A stretch of DNA of 6,539 bases from an uncultured Collinsella sp. (lineage in GTDB: Bacteria; Actinomycetota; Coriobacteriia; Coriobacteriales; Coriobacteriaceae). Numbering within the stretch: position 1 is the stretch's first letter; every line of letters begins with the position of its first letter. The DNA is taken from NCBI GenBank assembly GCA_900543515.1, contig UQRW01000076.1:1-6539 (forward strand), written 5' to 3'. Both the position numbers and the translations under genes were made by a program. A model generated the notes under the pieces. It ran no database searches, was not told the origin of the DNA, and saw only the letters and a list, made by a program, of their open reading frames with translations. Shown in pieces: positions 1 to 5,516 of this stretch.

Positions 1-682
1 CGTTCACGCGACGGTTCACATCGTTCTTAACCAACTTGACCGCGCGCGCCTCCTCGATCTCGGCAACGCTGCGCTTGGCACCAATCAGCTTTAAAAGATG
101 CTCAATCTCCTCGGCGCTCTTAATGTAGACAGCAAAGGACCCGCGCCGCGCGTTAACGCGCGCATGGACCCCAATCTGCTCCAATAGATCGCAAAGGCCC
201 CGTGCATACTGCTCGCCCTGCACCGCGATCTCCAAATGAAAGTCGCCGCGTGGATCGGCCACGAAACCGCCGGCGATGAGCGCGCCGCGGATGTAGGCAA
301 GCCTGCAACAGGGACGGGCAACGATGTGCCGGGGAACACCGGCGACGAGCCCTCCCCTGCGGTCGAGAATGCCCAGCAGCACCAGAGCCTTGTCCAGGTC
401 GGGTTGATCGGGCAGGGTAATGAGATAGTTACGGACCTTATGCAAGACCGATTTACGAACGGTGAATTCCGTTTTGAGCTTAAGGATGCGATGCGTCAGT
501 GTGATCATCGTGCGCGCGACGGCACCCGTCTCGGTCGCGACCGTCAAACGATACCGCCCGGAGCCGGCCAGCGAAAGTGTACCGCTCACACGCGTCAGGG
601 CGGCAAGCGTCGACAAATCGCAGTATTCACATTCGGGTTCGCAGCGCGCGAGCTCGTCACGCACCTCGGCGGTAAACGACAT
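1..682 (-). CDS. whiA: DNA-binding protein WhiA, partial (C-terminus cut by the window edge)
   Basis: WhiA is a conserved regulator of Gram-positive bacteria, controlling sporulation-septation genes in Streptomyces and affecting division in Bacillus. I translated the first 227 codons from the ATG at 682. They begin MSFTAEVRDELARC, the usual WhiA N-terminus. Residues 74-90 (FTVRKSVLHKVRNYLIT) and the LAGLIDADG-like segment at about 128-145 (RLAYIRGALIAGGFVADP) are family hallmarks of the degenerate homing-endonuclease fold. The second half of that fold runs to about residue 200. The helix-turn-helix domain expected after residue 227 lies outside the window; complete WhiA proteins are about 300-325 residues. 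The start lies 6 bases after the rapZ stop with only a weak Shine-Dalgarno, so translation is probably coupled to rapZ. Three cysteines at 14, 18 and 21 near the N-terminus are worth noting. The identification is firm; the truncation is only the window boundary. Confidence 0.95.
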   Translation of the reverse strand, partial: MSFTAEVRDELARCEPECEYCDLSTLAALTRVSGTLSLAGSGRYRLTVATETGAVARTMITLTHRILKLKTEFTVRKSVLHKVRNYLITLPDQPDLDKALVLLGILDRRGGLVAGVPRHIVARPCCRLAYIRGALIAGGFVADPRGDFHLEIAVQGEQYARGLCDLLEQIGVHARVNARRGSFAVYIKSAEEIEHLLKLIGAKRSVAEIEEARAVKLVKNDVNRRVN

Positions 683-688
683 GCAGGC

Positions 689-1591
689 CTATGCTTTCGT
701 GTTGGCGCGCGACAGGTCGCGATGGGAAATGCTCACGTGATATTGGGCGCCTTCCAAATAACGTGCCGTGGCCTCGGCAATGGCAACGCTGCGGTGCTGG
801 CCGCCCGTGCAGCCGATGGCGATAGAAAGCTGCGGCTTACCCTCCGCGATATAGCCCGGCATCACCGTATCGAGCAGCTGTGTCCAAGCCTTCCAAAACT
901 CCTGCGTCTTGGGGTGGTCCAGAACAAAATCGGAGACCTTTTTATCGAGACCGGTCATCGTGCGCATCTCGGGATCGTAGAACGGATTAGGCAGGAAGCG
1001 AACGTCGATCATAATGTCCGCCTCGACGGGCATGCCGTGCTTAAAGCCAAACGAGAACACGTGGACGTCCATGAGCTGCTGGTCGGACAGCTCGGAAAAT
1101 GCCATACGTAGCTTGTTACGCAGCGCAGAGGTGCGCAGACGGCTCGTGTCGATAATCATATCGGCTCGGTCGCGCACGCCCTGAAGCTGAAGGCGCTCGC
1201 GCTGAATGGCATCGGCCGTAGTCTCCCCCGGCTTGGCAATGGGGTGGCGGCGGCGGTTTTCGCTATAACGACGGATCAGCACCTCGTCAGAGGCCTCGAG
1301 AAACACGATGTCACAGCTCATCTCGCGCTCCTCGAGCGCGGCAACGGCATCGAGCAGCTCATCGAACAAGCCCTGGCTGCGCAGGTCGCAGGTGACGGCA
1401 AGATGCCTGCCCACGCCCGTATTGATGCCGACGAGTTCGGCAAGCTGGGCGATCAAACGCGGAGGCAAGTTGTCGATGCAAAAGTAGCCCATGTCCTCGA
1501 ACACATGCATGGCCTGCGTTCGGCCCGATCCAGACATTCCGGTGATGATGACGATATCGGGGATGCGCTCCGAGCGCTCCGCCGCATCCAT
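689..1591 (-). CDS. rapZ: RapZ / YvcJ family nucleotide-binding protein (RNase adapter RapZ homologue)
   Basis: The protein is 300 residues from the chosen ATG; the family is usually about 285-300. The N-terminal P-loop is GMSGSGRT at residues 18-25, with Arg where most P-loops have Lys, a variant I recall as common in actinobacterial members. It is followed by FEDMGYFCIDNLPP (31-44). The C-terminal domain shows FGFKHGMPVEADIMIDVRFL at 181-200 and GCTGGQHRSVAIAE at 260-273, the conserved RapZ signature. In E. coli RapZ binds glucosamine-6-phosphate and directs RNase E to the GlmZ small RNA. Gram-positive homologues (YvcJ) hydrolyse nucleotides and their partner is less clear. The start is ambiguous: ATG 1591 follows AAGGGAG, and ATG 1609 in the same frame follows GGGAGG (306 residues). 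I chose 1591 because the extra residues are not family-like, but either could be used. The stop lies 6 bases before whiA. No yvcK lies between them. Confidence 0.95.
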   Translation of the reverse strand: MDAAERSERIPDIVIITGMSGSGRTQAMHVFEDMGYFCIDNLPPRLIAQLAELVGINTGVGRHLAVTCDLRSQGLFDELLDAVAALEEREMSCDIVFLEASDEVLIRRYSENRRRHPIAKPGETTADAIQRERLQLQGVRDRADMIIDTSRLRTSALRNKLRMAFSELSDQQLMDVHVFSFGFKHGMPVEADIMIDVRFLPNPFYDPEMRTMTGLDKKVSDFVLDHPKTQEFWKAWTQLLDTVMPGYIAEGKPQLSIAIGCTGGQHRSVAIAEATARYLEGAQYHVSISHRDLSRANTKA

Positions 1592-1629
1592 GGCATCTCC
1601 CTTTTGCATGTGCTGCCTCCCGAAAACAA

Positions 1630-1659
1630 GCGCGGGACCCAGCAACCCGGATCCCGCGC
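1630..1659 (-). terminator. GC-rich hairpin with T-rich tail between nanE and rapZ
   Basis: Read on the minus strand, a perfect 8-bp stem GCGCGGGA / TCCCGCGC encloses a 14-base loop and is followed at once by TTGTTTTC. This is the shape of a factor-independent terminator that would end the nan transcript 52 bases after the nanE stop. It is unusual because the T-rich tail runs straight into GGGAGG, the Shine-Dalgarno for the upstream rapZ ATG at 1609. Any rapZ transcript starting further upstream must therefore pass through it, so it could act as an attenuator or partial terminator. The tail is interrupted (T2-G-T4-C), so leaky termination is plausible. Confidence 0.6.
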
Positions 1660-1677
1660 GGTCAATTGCCTATATTG

Positions 1678-1683
1678 AGTATA
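1678..1683 (-). promoter_or_regulatory. possible -10 element for rapZ-whiA
   Basis: The minus strand reads TATACT here, 28 bases after the nanE stop and about 70-85 bases before the rapZ starts. It matches five of six consensus -10 positions. No good -35 hexamer sits 16-18 bases upstream; a TTGACA-like AAGACA is present, but about 23 bases away. If used, the start site would lie just before the terminator-like hairpin at 1630-1659. This is weak evidence. Confidence 0.25.
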
Positions 1684-1710
1684 CCGCCCCGAGCGGATAC
1701 GAGGCCTGTC

Positions 1711-2397
1711 TTACGCCTCAAGTGCAGCCTTGAACCAACTCGTAATACTCGTGGGGTGCGTGATGGCGGTGCCGACGACAACGGCCCAGGCGCCAGCATC
1801 GATCGCGGCGCGAGCCTCCTCGGGCGTATGCACGCGACCCTCGCAAATGATAGGAAGGCCGGGGAATTCCTCAGTCGCCTGACGCAGGAGCGGCAGGTCG
1901 GGGCCATCGGCCATGGTGCAGTCGATGGCGGCGACGCCGTGAGAAAGCGTGGTGGATACCAGGTCGAAGCCCATATCAACAGCACGGCGAATATCCTCGA
2001 TGGTGGCACAATCCGCCATCAGGAGCACACCCTCCTCGTGCAGCGGGCGGAAGGTATCCTCGACCGTCTTGCCATCGGGGCGCGGACGATCGGTGGCGTC
2101 GATCGCCACGATATCGGCACCGGCAGCAACGCAGGCGCGAGCGTGACGCAGCGTCGGCGTGATGTAAACGCCCTCGTGCCCATCCTTCCACAGGCCGATG
2201 ACGGGAACCTCACAGCGACCCTTAATGGCGGCAATGTCGGCAAGGCCCTGGCAGCGAATGGCGGCGGCGCCGCCGAGCTCGCAAGCGCGAGACATTTGAG
2301 CCATGGTCTCGGGCGTACGAAGCGGCTCGCCCATATACGCCTGAACGCTCACGACGAGCTTGCCCTTCAGGGACTGGATCAAAGGATCAACGGTCAT
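1711..2397 (-). CDS. nanE: N-acetylmannosamine-6-phosphate 2-epimerase
   Basis: The enzyme converts ManNAc-6-phosphate to GlcNAc-6-phosphate, the last step specific to sialic acid before the general amino-sugar route. The protein is 228 residues, normal for NanE, a TIM-barrel protein of the cytoplasm. Visible motifs in order are LVVSVQA (14-20), GGAAAIRCQG (42-51), VIGLWK with K71 as the probable catalytic lysine, GVYITPTL (76-83), DATDRPRPDG (100-109), LLMADCAT (125-132) and CEGRVHTPEEA (185-195) with E186 as the probable acid/base partner. VVVGTAITHP (206-215) is the C-terminal phosphate-binding region. I chose ATG 2397, which is preceded by an AAAGG-type Shine-Dalgarno about 11 bases away; an in-frame TTG at 2418 overlaps that site and is unlikely. 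A long structured inverted repeat ends 25 bases upstream of this ATG. The gene follows nanK by 140 bases. Confidence 0.96.
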   Translation of the reverse strand: MTVDPLIQSLKGKLVVSVQAYMGEPLRTPETMAQMSRACELGGAAAIRCQGLADIAAIKGRCEVPVIGLWKDGHEGVYITPTLRHARACVAAGADIVAIDATDRPRPDGKTVEDTFRPLHEEGVLLMADCATIEDIRRAVDMGFDLVSTTLSHGVAAIDCTMADGPDLPLLRQATEEFPGLPIICEGRVHTPEEARAAIDAGAWAVVVGTAITHPTSITSWFKAALEA

Positions 2398-2422
2398 GTT
2401 CGACTCAACCTTTCTCAAAACA

Positions 2423-2520
2423 GCCTTCTGAGACGCCGCACCTTGACGTTCAAACCGTCGCTCGCGTACCGAAGTACGCTTCGCTCCTCTTTCACGTCAA
2501 TCTGCGGCACCTCAGAAGGC
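2423..2520 (-). repeat. long imperfect inverted repeat (structured leader) before nanE
   Basis: Three perfect nested stems are directly visible. They are 2423-2432 with 2511-2520 (10 bp), 2435-2440 with 2503-2508 (6 bp) and 2443-2449 with 2494-2500 (7 bp). They are separated by symmetric two-base mismatches on each side. At the apex, 2464-2469 pairs with 2474-2479 (6 bp) around four bases that read TTCG on the minus strand, giving a C(UUCG)G tetraloop in the transcribed RNA. The minus strand then continues TGTTTTGAG into the nanE ribosome-binding region. This fills nearly all of the nanK-nanE gap. It could be a cis-acting RNA, a processing site, an attenuator or a dispersed palindromic repeat. 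I do not recognise it as a named family. Confidence 0.8.
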
Positions 2521-2537
2521 ACACTTGGTAGTTATGT

Positions 2538-3503
2538 TTACTTCAACGAAGCAAGAAGATGCTCGGCGGCACCGATGAGCGGAGCATCGCCCTCCAGAGA
2601 ACCGATGAGGATCGGCGTGTCCTGAAGCGGATCGAGCGCCTGGCTGGCATAGCCTTCGTGCACCGAATCCTTCCACGTCTGCGAACGCCAATCGGGACCT
2701 TGGTGAATCACGCCGCCCGAAAGCACGATGACCTCAGGGTCCAGGATGTTAGCGAGCGAGCCCAAGCTGGCCCCCAGCGCAAAGCCGGCGTCATGGATGA
2801 CCTCGGTCGCCTTTTCGTCGCCAGCACGGCACAGGTCGTTCACATCGCGACCGACCGAAGGACGGCTGGGGTCAACTCGACCGAAGCGCTCATCGTACAT
2901 ACGACCAATGGAAGTGCCCGAAGCAACCGACTCAAGATGGCCAGAACGTCCGCAGGCGCAGGGAATGCCAGCGGCAGCCGAGCACTCGATGTGGCCCATA
3001 TGACCAGCAGCACCATGGAAGCCCTGCATCACGCGGCCGTTCTCGACATATGCGCCGCCGATGCCCGTACCGATGCCCAGACACAAGACGGAGAACTTGC
3101 CCTTGCCGACGCCCCAGTGGGCCTCACCCAGAGCATGAGCCTGCACGTCGCCCACCACGGCAACGGGAAGACCAAGGTCCTCGCGCAGACGCGGCCCCAA
3201 CTGAACGCCGGACCAGCCGGGCATGATCTCGTTGGCATACGCGATGGCGCCCGTCTTGGGATCGACGACACCGGCGGCACCGATACCGACACCGAGGACC
3301 TCGACATCGGGATTCGCCTCGAGAGCAGCTTTGATGGACGCCTCGATACGCTGGAAGACGGCCTCGCCGCCCTCCTGGGCCTCAGTAGGAACCTCGGCCT
3401 CAAAAACGGGATGGGGCACACTACCGTCAGCCGGGTACTCCATGATGGCGGTCGCGATCTTAGTTCCGCCGATATCGACAGAGCAGACGTACTTGTTCTC
3501 CAT
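2538..3503 (-). CDS. nanK: ROK-family sugar kinase, probable N-acetylmannosamine kinase
   Basis: The predicted role is ATP-dependent phosphorylation of ManNAc to ManNAc-6-phosphate. The 321-residue protein shows the ROK layout: phosphate-binding DIGGTK at 10-15, GIGAAGVVDPKTG at 73-85, a catalytic-Asp region VVGDVQAHALGE at 116-127 (D119 is the likely base), GIGTGIGGA at 143-151, and the sugar/zinc region at 164-191. C-terminal ILDPEVIVLSGGV (253-265) is the second nucleotide-binding segment. Two departures from the common ROK pattern are visible. The usual GxxGExGH reads GAAGHMGH (164-171), and the usual CxCGxxGCxE reads CACGRSGHLE (182-191), so a Glu and a Cys are both His. The start ATG 3503 has AAGGAG 6 bases upstream; an in-frame TTG at 3524 has no such support. 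The position between nanA and nanE supports ManNAc kinase over glucokinase or GlcNAc kinase, but specificity is inferred from context. Confidence 0.88.
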   Translation of the reverse strand: MENKYVCSVDIGGTKIATAIMEYPADGSVPHPVFEAEVPTEAQEGGEAVFQRIEASIKAALEANPDVEVLGVGIGAAGVVDPKTGAIAYANEIMPGWSGVQLGPRLREDLGLPVAVVGDVQAHALGEAHWGVGKGKFSVLCLGIGTGIGGAYVENGRVMQGFHGAAGHMGHIECSAAAGIPCACGRSGHLESVASGTSIGRMYDERFGRVDPSRPSVGRDVNDLCRAGDEKATEVIHDAGFALGASLGSLANILDPEVIVLSGGVIHQGPDWRSQTWKDSVHEGYASQALDPLQDTPILIGSLEGDAPLIGAAEHLLASLK

Positions 3504-3508
3504 GTCGT

Positions 3509-3521
3509 TCTCCTTCGGAGA
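3509..3521 (-). promoter_or_regulatory. small hairpin covering the nanK ribosome-binding site
   Basis: On the minus strand TCTCC-GAA-GGAGA forms a 5-bp stem with a 3-base loop. The right arm holds most of the AAGGAG Shine-Dalgarno of nanK, 5 bases before its ATG. A stem this short would only modestly mask the site, and chance occurrence is quite possible because any TCTCC near a Shine-Dalgarno creates it. Confidence 0.35.
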
Positions 3522-3579
3522 CAAAACAACAACTACAGGAAATGAAGGCGGTGTTATCGCCGCAGCTTGATAAAGGTTT

Positions 3580-3669
3580 CCCAGGTGCCCGAGGTTGGGG
3601 TGAAAGTGGTCGGGCGTTGACCTAATGGGTCACGCCCGACCACTTGAGCCTCAAGATCGGGTGCCTGGG
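3580..3669 (-). repeat. long imperfect inverted repeat just after nanA
   Basis: A strong core pairs 3604-3616 with 3633-3645 (13 bp, perfect) and, past a single bulged base, 3618-3622 with 3628-3632 (5 bp), with a 5-base loop. Outside this, 3580-3585 pairs with 3664-3669 (6 bp) and 3588-3592 with 3657-3661 (5 bp), with a symmetric two-base mismatch between them. The intervening 11-base flanks are equal in length and partly complementary. The element begins 6 bases after the nanA stop and leaves about 76 bases before the nanK start. On the minus strand no run of T follows the core or the full stem (AAACCTTTAT follows the latter), so a classic terminator is doubtful. A 3'-end-stabilising or processing structure is an alternative. 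Confidence 0.8.
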
Positions 3670-3675
3670 GAAGCT

Positions 3676-4596
3676 TTACAGGAGACCGTTGTCCTGAAGG
3701 ACCTTCTTAATCGCCTCGACGTTCTCGCCGGTCATGGCCTTCACCGGGCGCGGCATGGTCGGGCTGTCGAAGATACCCATGAGGTTCATAGCGGTCTTGA
3801 AGGCGCCGACGCCACCGGCATAGCCCTGGACGCCCGAGGTGACATCCCAGATATGCGAAATCTCATTGAGGCGATCCTGCTCGGCCTTGACGGTAGCCCA
3901 GTCACCAGCCTGAGCGGCCTTCCACTGACGCACGTAGCCCTCGGGCTCAACGTTGGCGAGACCCGGGACGGAACCGTCGGCGCCACCGAGGTAAGCGCCG
4001 TCGACAACAACCTCGTGACCGGTGAGGATGCTCATCGGATGGCCGTTCTTCTCGTTCTCCTGAACGAGGTAGCGGAACGAGATGTCATCACCCGAGGAAT
4101 CCTTGACGCCGGCCAGAACGCCCTCGGCGCCGAGCTTGGCAAGGAGCTTCCAGGGGAGCTTGGTGTGAACGCAGACGGGAATGTCATAGGCAAAGATGGG
4201 CAGGTCGAGTTCCTCGTGCAGGATGCGGAAGTGCTCCTCGACCTCGGTCATGCCCTGCAGGGCATAGAACGGGCAGGTGGCGACGAGAGCATCGGCGCCC
4301 AGCTCCTGAGCGACCTTACCGTGCTCGATCATGCGCTCGGTCTCGGTGTCGATGATGCCGACCAGAACGGGAACGCGATGGTCGACGATACGGACGGCCT
4401 CGGCGATAATCTGGCGACGGCGCTCGTCGGTGGAGAAGACGACCTCGCCCGAGGATCCCAAGAAGAACAGGCCATCGACGCCGGCATCGATCATGCGGTT
4501 GATGCTGCGCTCAAAGGAGGCAACGTCGAGCTGGTGATCTTCGGTATCGGGAACAACGACGGGAGGGATAACGCCGGTGAATTTCTGAGTTGCCAC
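3676..4596 (-). CDS. nanA: N-acetylneuraminate lyase (DapA / NAL superfamily)
   Basis: The enzyme reversibly splits N-acetylneuraminate into N-acetylmannosamine and pyruvate in the cytoplasm. The 306-residue protein is a class I aldolase TIM barrel of the expected length. Visible features are FTGVIPPVVVP (6-16), the carboxylate-binding GSSGE (47-51), Tyr137 in FAYDIP, and the Schiff-base Lys165 in GVKDSSGD. These residue numbers match those I know for E. coli NanA (Tyr137, Lys165). GGADGSVPGLANV follows at about 208-220. The start is a GTG at 4596 with AAGGAG 6 bases upstream; the reading frame stays open further upstream to 4680, but that part overlaps the previous gene and lacks family-like sequence. 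The superfamily also contains dihydrodipicolinate synthase and other keto-acid aldolases, but the direct neighbours nanK and nanE make the sialic acid assignment strong. A short hairpin (4620-4638) precedes the ribosome-binding site. Confidence 0.92.
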   Translation of the reverse strand: MATQKFTGVIPPVVVPDTEDHQLDVASFERSINRMIDAGVDGLFFLGSSGEVVFSTDERRRQIIAEAVRIVDHRVPVLVGIIDTETERMIEHGKVAQELGADALVATCPFYALQGMTEVEEHFRILHEELDLPIFAYDIPVCVHTKLPWKLLAKLGAEGVLAGVKDSSGDDISFRYLVQENEKNGHPMSILTGHEVVVDGAYLGGADGSVPGLANVEPEGYVRQWKAAQAGDWATVKAEQDRLNEISHIWDVTSGVQGYAGGVGAFKTAMNLMGIFDSPTMPRPVKAMTGENVEAIKKVLQDNGLL

Positions 4597-4619
4597 AAGA
4601 ATCTCCTTAGTTGTCTGGC

Positions 4620-4638
4620 GGGCAGCCCTATGCCGCCC
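4620..4638 (-). repeat. short hairpin upstream of the nanA ribosome-binding site
   Basis: The minus strand reads GGGCGGC, a 5-base loop, then GCTGCCC, a 7-bp stem containing one G-T pair. It lies in the 68-base gap between the degenerate esterase gene and nanA, about 15 bases before AAGGAG. It is not followed by a T run, so it is not a terminator. Chance is possible in DNA this GC-rich. Confidence 0.4.
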
Positions 4639-4664
4639 ACTCTTGTTGGCAGTGTCCAGGCCGC

Positions 4665-5516
4665 CTAGGCCAAAGAACACGGGTAGAACGTTTGGTTAAA
4701 GAAGTCGACGACTTCGTTTTCGAACGCATTGATGCGCTCGTGAGCGTATTTGGCATAGACGATATGCCTCCGGTCACACTCAAGACCGTTGAATACGGCA
4801 AACTGGCCCTTGGGGTCGCTCGCGGCATCCATGAGCGATGTGCCCATGAGCACCGATCCGCGCACCCGAGACGACAGCGCCTCAAGGCCACCGGGAATTG
4901 GATTGGCAACCGCCGTGCAGGCGAGGCCCCGCTCGTCCAGAGCAGAAACCGCCAGCGCGACACCGCCGCCAAGACCCTCGCCCCATGCAAAGATGCGGTC
5001 GGGGTCCATGCCATCAAGATTGCGCGCCACCTTCGCCAGCGCGCAACCCCAACGGACGCGCTCGACAAAAGCGGGCGAAGAAATCCCCCGCTGCAGGTCG
5101 TCCGCACCAGCAACATCGTCATCCAGCGCGAGAACGGCATACCCCATGGCGGCAAATCTCGTCATGTGATGCCATCCACGCACGGGTCGATCGATGTCGT
5201 GAAACATCAGACAGAGCGGCACAAACTCGGATGCCCGGGCATGGCCTAAGGGCTCAATCAAACGACCGTGTACGACATACCCGCCGAGCTCAATGGAAAC
5301 CTCGGAGTAGCGCGCGCACGGATTGGCGAAATCAATCGCCGTAACAGTCAGCCCGCAAACCTCAAGGTCCGAAGCGGCTGTCTCTAATTCGGAAACATCC
5401 GCCGAAGCATCGCCGTGCCAACCCCGGAAATCAGAGAGCCTTGACGAAACCGTTCCAGGCATCTCCGCGAGCCCGGGGACGATCAGCTCGTCGATATTGC
5501 TCTCGCACTTAGACAT
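4665..5516 (-). CDS. AXE1-like alpha/beta-hydrolase with degenerate active site (probable pseudoenzyme)
   Basis: This 283-residue protein appears to be a diverged paralogue of the upstream CE7-like esterase. Corresponding stretches are LCLMFHDIDRPVRGW (101-115) against VLQFHGYPGASRSW, IFAWGEGLGGG (175-185) against VFVNGASQGGG, and QFAVFNGLECDRR (238-250) against QFAVYNNLACEKR. The nucleophile Ser is Gly181, and the oxyanion-region RGQ-type motif is missing (LDDDVAGAD, 131-139). The histidine is kept (YAHE, H259), and Asp230 can align with the catalytic Asp if a 2-residue insertion is allowed. Without Ser it should not be a standard serine esterase. It is in frame throughout with an intact stop, so it is not an obvious decaying gene. 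Its ATG overlaps the upstream stop by 8 bases and follows a GGAGG-type site, so it is translationally coupled and made alongside the active enzyme. Possible roles are a regulatory or structural partner, or a binding protein. No signal peptide is visible. Confidence 0.85.
   Translation of the reverse strand: MSKCESNIDELIVPGLAEMPGTVSSRLSDFRGWHGDASADVSELETAASDLEVCGLTVTAIDFANPCARYSEVSIELGGYVVHGRLIEPLGHARASEFVPLCLMFHDIDRPVRGWHHMTRFAAMGYAVLALDDDVAGADDLQRGISSPAFVERVRWGCALAKVARNLDGMDPDRIFAWGEGLGGGVALAVSALDERGLACTAVANPIPGGLEALSSRVRGSVLMGTSLMDAASDPKGQFAVFNGLECDRRHIVYAKYAHERINAFENEVVDFFNQTFYPCSLA

Noticed and set aside
1592..1645. Extended rapZ start at 1645 (318 residues)
   Set aside because: The extra N-terminus runs through the terminator-like hairpin and lacks family-like sequence. 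ATGs at 1609 and 1591 have good Shine-Dalgarno sites.
3604..3645. Core hairpin after nanA as a standard factor-independent terminator
   Set aside because: The stem is strong, but on the transcribed strand it is followed by TTCACCCC rather than a T run, so I list it as an inverted repeat only.
3676..4596. Dihydrodipicolinate synthase (DapA) as an alternative for this gene
   Set aside because: The sequence has GSSGE rather than GTTGE, and the gene sits directly with nanK and nanE, so lyase is much more likely.
236..4668. Long open plus-strand frames of 290-350 codons at 236-1111, 1666-2625, 2559-3545 and 3625-4668
   Set aside because: Each lies antisense to a clearly recognised minus-strand gene (whiA/rapZ, nanE, nanK, nanA) and shows low-complexity, Arg/Ala/Asp-rich sequence with no family motif. 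Open antisense frames are expected in GC-rich DNA.
4597..4680. Upstream extension of nanA to 4680
   Set aside because: It would overlap the previous gene's end and adds residues with no similarity to the lyase family. The GTG at 4596 has AAGGAG at ideal spacing and gives residue numbering matching E. coli NanA.
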